A stretch of DNA of 41,159 bases from a virus: IMG/VR virus record IMGVR_UViG_3300012920_000092, positions 1-41,159 of that record, one strand, 5' to 3'. Under the pieces are notes generated by a model that did not search any database, had not been told where the DNA came from, and saw nothing but the letters and a program-made list of their open reading frames with translations. Positions within the stretch are counted from its first letter, which is position 1; the number at the start of each line of letters is the position of its first letter. The position numbers and the translations under genes are program-made. This document shows, piece after piece, positions 35,405 through 41,159 of this stretch.

Positions 35405-36186
35405 TTGTTTTAGTAATCTTTATTCACGAGTTGGGACACTTTGTTGCTGCTCGTGCTTGCGGTGTGGCAGTTGATAGTTTTTCAATAGGTTTTGGGAAGG
35501 TTCTACTCAAGAAAAAGCTTTGGGGAACTGAGTGGCGTTTGTCTTTGTTACCTTTTGGTGGATATATCAAACCACGTGGCGAGGATGACTATTATAATAA
35601 GAGAAATGATCCCCAATCTTTTTGGGCAGCATCACCACTGGCTAGAATAATAATTGCGGCATATGGACCCTTGTTTAACTTATTGCTCCCTTGGCCCTTA
35701 TACTTTCTTATGCTTGTTGGTCAACCATATCCAGATGTTGTTGTTCCCGAAGGAGCCCAGCCGGCAAGAATTGGTGTTGTGGAAGCAGCAGGTTATGCTC
35801 ACAAAATATCCACAAAGATGTATGCTAACATTTGGCAAGCATTGAAAGCTTCTGGCGAAAAAGAAATGACAATCAAAGATGTGGGTGGTCCTGTTGCCGT
35901 TTACGAATTTACGGAACAAGCAAGAAAAAGAAGTTCAGAAACAGGAGACTGGGGATTCCTTATAGACTGGATAGCCTTCTTCTCGATTAATTTAGGAGTA
36001 ATAAATCTATTACCGATCCCAGTATTAGATGGTGGGCATATTGCTATGTCTGGGGTTGAGATTGTTACCCGTAGAAAGCTGACCATTAAAACACGAAATG
36101 TACTAAATATGATAGGTCTGGTGATGATATTTGGAATCTTTGCTTTAGCAATAACTTCTGACATATTTCGCCTTGCTGGAATTTAG
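35383..36186 (+). CDS. Site-2 protease, M50 family (RseP-like), lacking a PDZ domain
   Basis: I choose the ATG at 35383 because GGAGGG (35371-35376) is ideally placed; a TTG at 35365 would bury that site. The 267-residue product has the zinc motif HELGH at residues 15-19 inside the first membrane span, a GPLFN (95-99, G-x-x-x-N type) motif, and the third zinc ligand Asp216 in NLLPIPVLDGGH. The surrounding blocks are RseP-like (LLPFGGYIKPRGEDD, then VGGPVAVYEF). These enzymes cut membrane-spanning helices. Bacterial RseP is ~450 residues with two periplasmic PDZ domains; here only ~30 residues (PYPDVVVPEGAQPARIGVV) replace them. All catalytic residues are present, so activity is expected. Confidence 0.87.
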   Translation: MLTFLGVIVLVIFIHELGHFVAARACGVAVDSFSIGFGKVLLKKKLWGTEWRLSLLPFGGYIKPRGEDDYYNKRNDPQSFWAASPLARIIIAAYGPLFNLLLPWPLYFLMLVGQPYPDVVVPEGAQPARIGVVEAAGYAHKISTKMYANIWQALKASGEKEMTIKDVGGPVAVYEFTEQARKRSSETGDWGFLIDWIAFFSINLGVINLLPIPVLDGGHIAMSGVEIVTRRKLTIKTRNVLNMIGLVMIFGIFALAITSDIFRLAGI

Positions 36187-36223
36187 GAACTATTTATAAA
36201 GACCTTTGCTTTGAGAGAATAAA

Positions 36224-36541
36224 ATGAAAATCACAAAACAACAACTAAGAAGAATTATTCAAGAAGAGCTACTCAAAGAGTTTGGCTCGGAAGAGTACGG
36301 ACCACAAACCAAAGAGTTTGAGCCAATTCCAGGCGTAGATTTTGATAATCCCAAAGAAGCGCTGCTTCGTCAAATTGTTTCAGACAAACAAAGAGGCGAA
36401 GTAGAAGGCGTAATGGTTGATTTATTTACTGCTTCCGCTATTGTGTCTGTCTTAGATGCTATTAACGATACTAACAAGGAGAAACTCTTGGCGTTGCCTG
36501 TTGACCGAATGGCCGACATCGCATTCAAGATGATGAAATAA
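36224..36541 (+). CDS. Tagged small acidic protein (105 residues)
   Basis: It begins MKITKQQLRRIIQEELLKEF, the recurrent tag with I12-Q13-E14 as cleavage candidate. The body has an acidic, proline-containing linker (residues 21-45) and a compact helical C-terminal part (VDLFTASAIVSVLDAIND, then LLALPVDRMADIAFKMMK). I associate this C-terminal pattern with small marine phage proteins of unknown function. It is the first gene of a run of five tagged genes in a row and is preceded by a 37-base gap with CTATTTAT (36190-36197). The joint to the next gene is one base. Confidence 0.78.
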   Translation: MKITKQQLRRIIQEELLKEFGSEEYGPQTKEFEPIPGVDFDNPKEALLRQIVSDKQRGEVEGVMVDLFTASAIVSVLDAINDTNKEKLLALPVDRMADIAFKMMK

Positions 36542-36542
36542 A

Positions 36543-36764
36543 ATGAAAATCACCAAATCACAACTACAACAAATCATCAAAGAAGAGCTTCAAACAGAGA
36601 TGGACTATTCCCAAGAGGGGAGAGATGAAAGCTTTCAAGATGTTATGACTGATGCAGGATACTCAAGATTGATTCAGTTGGTCGAAGAATTGCTAATGCA
36701 AAATCCTGAAAACCTCATCGCTGTTGAGATGAATAAAATATTGTCTGGAACCTGGGGATACTAA
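36543..36764 (+). CDS. Tagged small protein (73 residues)
   Basis: It begins MKITKSQLQQIIKEELQTEM (I12-K13-E14). The body of about 50 residues is acidic and helical (FQDVMTDAGYSRLIQLVEEL, then LMQNPENLIAVEMNKIL) and ends GTWGY. No family is recognised. It is the shortest of the tagged series, which makes a domain other than a small helical bundle unlikely. The start follows the upstream stop by one base, and the same holds downstream. Its DNA start is nearly identical to those at 36224 and 37154. Confidence 0.75.
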   Translation: MKITKSQLQQIIKEELQTEMDYSQEGRDESFQDVMTDAGYSRLIQLVEELLMQNPENLIAVEMNKILSGTWGY

Positions 36765-36765
36765 A

Positions 36766-37152
36766 ATGAAAATTACAAAACAAGAACTTACACAAATTAT
36801 TAAAGAAGAGCTTGAAGCTGAAATGAACGAGGGACATTACGACGGACCTTATGGCGATGATATTGACACGCCAAGTCTTCAAGCTCAGATGGAAACTGCT
36901 ATTCTTGCTGCGGTTGAGGCATTGGAAGAAGGCGACTTAGAGGCAGCTATGGCAGCTTTCCCAGAAAGACTACTCCAACAACTACGACCTTATGAGGGTC
37001 CAGTCGGCAGCGGACCATCGGCAGACATGGAAGAATACGAAAGTGATTACCGTGACCCGCCCAGCGAGCCACTTGATATGAGTGGGGGACGCAAGGTCAG
37101 CAGAGCACAAAGAAGGCGTGAAGCCGAAATGATGAAAGACTACGATATCTAA
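36766..37152 (+). CDS. Tagged acidic protein (128 residues)
   Basis: It begins MKITKQELTQIIKEELEAEM (I12-K13-E14). Residues ~35-70 form an acidic, alanine-rich amphipathic helix (METAILAAVEALEEGDLEAA). The C-terminal half is low-complexity and probably unstructured (Gly/Pro/Asp/Glu, then a basic SRAQRRREAEMMKD end). No family is recognised. The opposite strand contains a long open frame here, which I treat as a codon-bias shadow. Head or injected proteins are often flexible like this, but that is only consistent, not evidence. Confidence 0.75.
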   Translation: MKITKQELTQIIKEELEAEMNEGHYDGPYGDDIDTPSLQAQMETAILAAVEALEEGDLEAAMAAFPERLLQQLRPYEGPVGSGPSADMEEYESDYRDPPSEPLDMSGGRKVSRAQRRREAEMMKDYDI

Positions 37153-37153
37153 A

Positions 37154-37648
37154 ATGAAAATCACAAAATCATATCTACGGAAACTCATCAAAGAGACAAT
37201 CCAAGAAGGCTGGGAAAACGAGAAAGCCTGGACAGTCACAATGAGAAATTCTGACACTGGAAAAACAGAAGAAGTACATGTATGGACAGGCGCTCCCGAC
37301 GAAGAGGAAGCAAAAGTAGTTGCCAAATCAACATCGAAGTATGCGGGAAAAGAGTGGGTTGCTGACGCCGCAGAGTTGAAGGAATCTACGGCTAATAGCA
37401 TAAAAGAGGAACTTTCTAAATCCGACATGGAGATGCTACAGTCAGCCGTAGAGTCAACTAGGAGAAATTCAAAGAGTGGATTCAAGCTGCGCCCCATCGA
37501 CGTTATACCTGCGCTTGAGTTATCGAAAAGGTCCTTCGAAAAAAACATGAAAGACGAAAAGCTAAAGAGAAAAAAACTAGCACAAGTCGAAAAGTTAATA
37601 AAACACGTAAGCAACAAGGGTATCCCGCTAAGGCTTATGAACTTATGA
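37154..37648 (+). CDS. Tagged protein (164 residues)
   Basis: It begins MKITKSYLRKLIKETIQEGW, with I12-K13-E14. Residues ~24-72 look like a small alpha/beta unit (AWTVTMRNSDTGKTEEVHVW, then EEEAKVVAKSTSKYAGKEW), reminiscent of short beta-hairpin plus helix proteins. Residues ~80-164 are helical and lysine-rich (EKNMKDEKLKRKKLAQVEKL). No family is recognised. Its stop overlaps the next start (ATGA at 37645), so the two tagged genes are coupled. Confidence 0.75.
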   Translation: MKITKSYLRKLIKETIQEGWENEKAWTVTMRNSDTGKTEEVHVWTGAPDEEEAKVVAKSTSKYAGKEWVADAAELKESTANSIKEELSKSDMEMLQSAVESTRRNSKSGFKLRPIDVIPALELSKRSFEKNMKDEKLKRKKLAQVEKLIKHVSNKGIPLRLMNL

Positions 37649-37986
37649 AAATCACCAAAGCCCAACTCCGTGAGATGGTGAAGCAACAACTTGAAGAACG
37701 TTGCCAAAAAGGCTATAAGACCCACCCAACTCGCAAGACCAAAAAGATGTTCGGAAGAACGTATAGAAATTGCGTCAAAGCAGAGTCCGTGATAAATGAA
37801 AAGAAAGACCCTTACGAAGTCATGGGACTTTTACTTAATGCCCGATTGCGTCTTCTAGACATTAAACGGGCAAAAGACCGAGCAAAGCCAGAAGACCTTG
37901 GCGTTACTATTTCGCCCGCACTTGATAAACTTGAAGAAGAACTTCTTGAATTGGTAGATGTTTTACCAAGCATGTTGAAGTTCTAA
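37645..37986 (+). CDS. Tagged protein with a 'CQKGY...NCVK' module (113 residues)
   Basis: It begins MKITKAQLREMVKQQLEER; the I-x-E at 12-14 is lost, but L16-E17-E18 offers an alternative L-x-E. Residues 20-47 (CQKGYKTHPTRKTKKMFG, then RTYRNCVKAE) form a small basic module with two Cys. I associate it with many marine phage proteins, where it is often joined to different partners. The C-terminal ~50 residues form a Leu-rich helical hairpin (EVMGLLLNARLRLLDIKRAK, then LDKLEEELLELVDVLP). Function is unknown. It is the last gene of the tagged run. Confidence 0.76.
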   Translation: MKITKAQLREMVKQQLEERCQKGYKTHPTRKTKKMFGRTYRNCVKAESVINEKKDPYEVMGLLLNARLRLLDIKRAKDRAKPEDLGVTISPALDKLEEELLELVDVLPSMLKF

Positions 37987-38012
37987 ACAATACAAACATT
38001 ACCTGATACAAT
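37984..38012 (+). promoter_or_regulatory. Possible extended -10 promoter before the SbcD-SbcC gene
   Basis: TGATACAAT at 38004-38012 fits an extended -10 element (TGnTATAAT with one change). TAAACA at 37984-37989, 17 bases before the -10 hexamer, is a poor -35 (four of six). It lies in the 54-base gap before a gene whose base composition is visibly richer in G+C than the preceding genes, so a new transcript could start here. Support is moderate at best. Confidence 0.35.
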
Positions 38013-38040
38013 AATACACGCTTTTAGAAGGAGTGCGCTT

Positions 38041-41000
38041 ATGGTGCGGATTGCACATTTCGGGGATACCCACATTAAAAATCTGAAATACCACTATGAA
38101 TATCGAAAGGCATTTGAGGAAATTTATAATACCCTGCGAGAGCAGAATGTAGACTACATCGTCCATACAGGCGATTTGGCTCACACGAAAACACAACTCT
38201 CGCCAGAGTACTTTGAGTTAGCTACCGACTTCTTGAAGAACTTGGCTGACATCGCCGAGACCCACATCATCCTTGGCAACCACGACGGCAACCTGCGGAA
38301 CAGCAGTCGCCAAGACGCCATTACTCCAATTGTGGAAGCGCTTAATCACCCAAGCCTAATCCTACACAAGTATTCAGGAGAGGTTCAGTTGGAAGATAAC
38401 TTGACCCTAAACGTTTTGTCAATCTTTGACGAGACTAACTGGCAAGACCCAACTGACCCCAAAGCAATCAACATCGCTCTTTATCACGGAGCAATTAATA
38501 ATAGTCAAACAGACCTCGGCTGGGTGATGGACCATGGCGACCATGACATCAAAGTGTTTGATAAGTTTGACTACGCCATGTTGGGCGACATCCACAAGAC
38601 CAATCAGGTCCTCAACGAAAGTGGGACTATTCGCTACTGCGGTTCTACTATCCAGCAAAATCACGGCGAGACAAATGATAAAGGATTTTTGATTTGGGAC
38701 ATCCACAGCAAGACTGACTACGATGTCAAGCACCATCTTATCCAGAATGTCCGACCTTTCATGACGATTGAGATGACTGAAAAGGGCAACTTACCTCGTA
38801 GGTTAGAAATTCCAGAAGGTGCCCGCTTGCGTGTGGTCACCCGACACAAGGTTTCTTTAGATAAGATCCGCCGTGTGATGGACATCGTAAAGAGCAAGTA
38901 TAAGCCAGAAAGTTTATCGTTTGTAAATAAAGCTGGACTAAAGCGTGATAGTGTAGACGTTGATGATCTTGGTAGTACAGAAAACTTACGAGATCCATCT
39001 GTCCAAGAGCGACTTATTCGGGAATACTTAAAAGAATATGAACCAGACACCAAGACATTAGAAAAAGTATTTCAACTAAATTCCAAGTATGATGCTATAG
39101 TCAATGGGGAAGATGCCGGACTAAGAAACGTGGAGTGGTCCTTGAAAAAGATGGAGTGGGACAACCTCTTCAACTATGGCGAAGGCAATACCATCAACTT
39201 TGATAAACTGAACGGCGTTGTGGGTGTTTTTGGTAAAAACTATTCAGGCAAAAGTTCTGTTGTTGACAGTATGCTTTATACAGTGTATAACTCAATCAGC
39301 AAGAACAACCGTAAGAACCTAAACATCATCAACCAGAACAAGCCGTCTGGCTGCGGACGTGCGGAGATTGAGATTGCCGGCAAAACCTATATCATCGAGC
39401 GGAAGTCTGAGAAGTACACTCGTAAACTTCACGGCGAAGAAACAGAAGAAGCTAAAACTGATGTAGAATTTACAGTTTATGATCCAGCTACTGACGAAGA
39501 GGTCAGTATGAATTCTTTGGACCGCAACGGCACAGACAAAGCCATCCGTAAAATCTTTGGCAGTATTGATGACTTCCTGCTAACCAGCATGTCCAGCCAG
39601 ATGGGTGCGATGACTTTCATCAATGAGGGTTCAACGAAGCGCAAGGAAATCCTTGCCAAGTTCTTGGATCTTGATCAGTTTGAGAAGAAGTTCCGAGCCT
39701 CCAAAAATGACAGCATCGAAACTCGTGCGTTGTTGAGAAAACTGGAAGATAATACTTTTGATGAAGATGTTACGCAACTCATCGGACAATTGACCGATAA
39801 TGAAAAAGCACGTGAAAAGCAAGAAAGAAAGTGTGCTAAACTAACTACCGAGTTAGAAACTATTTCCGAGAGAGTAAAAGAGATCGATGGACTTTTCGCA
39901 TCTGCCCCTGTTGAACTTATTAATATTGGAAAAGAGACATCAAGACTTGCAGCAGCAGGACAAGAACGATCAAACCTCAGTAGCAAAATCACCCAAGCCA
40001 AAACGCAAAAGAAAGATGTTTTGGCGCAAGCCAAGCAATTAAAAAAGCTATTAGATGCTACTGATGTCGATACTCTTCGAAAGCAAATATCTGCTTGTGA
40101 AGAACTCCAGAAAGAACTAGCAACTGTCGAGAACCAGATTACTCTAGAAGACAATAATCGAGTAATCTATGAAAAGAAGCTTGATGTTCTTGATGAGGTT
40201 CCGTGCGGACCTGATTGTGGTCTCCGCAAATATATTAAAGATGCTTATGAGGCTAAAGAGCTTTTACAGGAAATAAATAGAACCCTTACTCTTTTGAAGC
40301 GCCGTCACACCAAGCTCACCGACAAGTTGGAAGATATGGATGTGGAAACGCTGGAGAAAGAAAAGAAACTTTATAAAGACAGGGATAAGGAATACGCTGA
40401 CCTCTGTACAGAGGCAACCAACCTTGATCTATCTTTGGCGAAAACAAAAAACAAGATTCACTTGCTTACCAGCGAGATGTTGAGTATAAAAGAAAAGATT
40501 GAAATTTATGAACTCAACAAAGAAGCCATCGAGAACCGGGAAGGTCTTATCAAGGAACAGGATGATCTGAAGGAAAGAGCTATCAAGATGGAAAGCGATA
40601 TTGCTATCTGTGAAACCAAGGTGCTTGACCTAGTAAAATCCCACGGTGGCATTGAAACTCAGATTGCGAACATCAAAGAGAAGCAGCAAGAACTAGAAGA
40701 CCTGCGGACAGAATACGCTGCTTATGATTTGTTTATGCGATGTACTCATCCTAATGGTATCAGTTATGATGTTGTGAAGCGGATGCTCCCTCTTATCAAT
40801 GAAGAGATCAGCACAGTGCTAGCCAACGTCACCGACTTTGATATTTTCTTTGAGGCAGAAAAGAATAAGTTAGACATCTTCATCAAGCATCCAAAATACG
40901 AAGCACGACCTTTAGAGATGGCTTCTGGGGCAGAGAAAACGCTAGCAGCAATTGCCATTCGCATTGCCCTAACCAACGTGTCAACCCTGCCAAAATCAGA

Positions 41001-41159
41001 CATTATGATTATGGATGAGCCGGGCACAGCGTTGGACGCTGAAAACCTTGAAGGCTTTATGCGAGTGATGGAAATGATTAAGGGCTACTACAAGACTGTG
41101 CTTTTGATTACTCACTTGGATAGTCTCAAAGATATTGCCGATATGACTATTGACATTGA
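38041..41159 (+). CDS. Fused Mre11/SbcD nuclease and Rad50/SbcC ATPase (T4 gp47-gp46 type), 3' end beyond window
   Basis: The frame runs open from the ATG at 38041 (AAGGAG 7 bases upstream) to the window edge, 1,039 complete codons. The N-terminal ~360 residues are an Mre11-type phosphoesterase: GDTH (Asp9, His11), HTGD (Asp45), GNHD (79-82), YHG and GDIHK. From ~364 a Rad50-type ATPase follows with Walker A GKNYSGKSS (398-406), long coiled coils, hook cysteines C722 and C726, signature ASGAEK (961-966), Walker B IMIMDEP (988-994) and an H-loop LLITHLD. Such complexes resect DNA ends for recombination-dependent replication. In T4 the two parts are separate proteins. The C-terminus should be near. 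Confidence 0.9.
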   Translation, partial: MVRIAHFGDTHIKNLKYHYEYRKAFEEIYNTLREQNVDYIVHTGDLAHTKTQLSPEYFELATDFLKNLADIAETHIILGNHDGNLRNSSRQDAITPIVEALNHPSLILHKYSGEVQLEDNLTLNVLSIFDETNWQDPTDPKAINIALYHGAINNSQTDLGWVMDHGDHDIKVFDKFDYAMLGDIHKTNQVLNESGTIRYCGSTIQQNHGETNDKGFLIWDIHSKTDYDVKHHLIQNVRPFMTIEMTEKGNLPRRLEIPEGARLRVVTRHKVSLDKIRRVMDIVKSKYKPESLSFVNKAGLKRDSVDVDDLGSTENLRDPSVQERLIREYLKEYEPDTKTLEKVFQLNSKYDAIVNGEDAGLRNVEWSLKKMEWDNLFNYGEGNTINFDKLNGVVGVFGKNYSGKSSVVDSMLYTVYNSISKNNRKNLNIINQNKPSGCGRAEIEIAGKTYIIERKSEKYTRKLHGEETEEAKTDVEFTVYDPATDEEVSMNSLDRNGTDKAIRKIFGSIDDFLLTSMSSQMGAMTFINEGSTKRKEILAKFLDLDQFEKKFRASKNDSIETRALLRKLEDNTFDEDVTQLIGQLTDNEKAREKQERKCAKLTTELETISERVKEIDGLFASAPVELINIGKETSRLAAAGQERSNLSSKITQAKTQKKDVLAQAKQLKKLLDATDVDTLRKQISACEELQKELATVENQITLEDNNRVIYEKKLDVLDEVPCGPDCGLRKYIKDAYEAKELLQEINRTLTLLKRRHTKLTDKLEDMDVETLEKEKKLYKDRDKEYADLCTEATNLDLSLAKTKNKIHLLTSEMLSIKEKIEIYELNKEAIENREGLIKEQDDLKERAIKMESDIAICETKVLDLVKSHGGIETQIANIKEKQQELEDLRTEYAAYDLFMRCTHPNGISYDVVKRMLPLINEEISTVLANVTDFDIFFEAEKNKLDIFIKHPKYEARPLEMASGAEKTLAAIAIRIALTNVSTLPKSDIMIMDEPGTALDAENLEGFMRVMEMIKGYYKTVLLITHLDSLKDIADMTIDI

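Noticed and set aside
36190-36199. TATAAATA on the - strand (within TATTTATAAA) as a T4-type late promoter
   Set aside because: It would point towards the - strand, where no gene lies; I kept only the + strand motif observation with low weight.
36982-37725. Long open frame on the - strand (247 codons) across three tagged genes
   Set aside because: It mirrors acidic and lysine-rich codons of the tagged genes on the + strand, has no ribosome binding site or recognisable product, and would be the only - strand gene in the window.
39675-40154. Open frame on the - strand (159 codons) inside the SbcC-like coiled coil
   Set aside because: The + strand carries a continuous Rad50-type frame with all motifs; the - strand product is a Ser/Phe-rich shadow of Glu/Lys codons.
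1-41159. tRNA genes, CRISPR arrays, insertion sequences, diversity-generating retroelement
   Set aside because: No cloverleaf-like stretch fits in the short gaps, no direct repeat-spacer array was seen, and no transposase or reverse transcriptase frame is present. Fibre-like paralogues alone do not support a retroelement.

Overview
The window is part of a tailed bacteriophage genome (class Caudoviricetes) with a contractile, T4-like tail. The evidence is a GPW/gp25 baseplate protein next to a gp6/baseplate-J protein, followed by a long run of very large virion proteins. All 28 genes lie on the + strand, packed with 4-base overlaps or 'TAAAATG' joins. The longest gap without a gene is 68 bases (27117-27184). 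The style (LamG and DNRLRE virion proteins, many short proteins with a shared N-terminus, a Mre11-Rad50 fusion) resembles uncultured marine myoviruses. The host cannot be named; clear GGAGG-type ribosome binding sites suit a bacterium.

Layout. (1) 5-30426, virion structure: an unknown 1,847-residue protein, gp25, gp6, a DNRLRE-type protein, a giant 3,440-residue LamG protein, two proteins sharing a collar-fibre-like N-terminus, two more giants of unknown function, and two paralogous proteins sharing a collar-fibre-like C-terminus. (2) 30438-32829, nucleic acid enzymes: a RuvC-like resolvase, a small basic protein, a HAD-type 5'(3')-deoxyribonucleotidase with its own promoter, and a DnaG-like primase. 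(3) 32839-37986, accessory region: small proteins that begin with almost the same peptide (MKITKxQLRxIIxEE) joined to unrelated bodies, two proteins with a second N-terminal type (W-R-K-[FY]), a HiPIP-like cysteine protein, a Nudix hydrolase, a DUF6356-like membrane peptide, a single-pass membrane protein and a PDZ-less site-2 protease. (4) 38041 to the window end: a fused SbcD-SbcC (T4 gp47-gp46) nuclease/ATPase whose 3' end lies outside the window.

Main proposal. The repeated N-terminal peptides look like a capsid-targeting signal of the T4 internal-protein kind. They are short amphipathic helices that start exactly at the initiator Met. Most place an I-x-E tripeptide, the T4 gp21 prohead-protease type of site, at residues 12-14. 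If so, 32839-37986 encodes a set of proteins packaged in the head and injected into the host. This is inference: no prohead protease gene is visible here. A second idea worth testing is that the site-2 protease and the overlapping upstream membrane protein act as a pair on host envelope-stress signalling.
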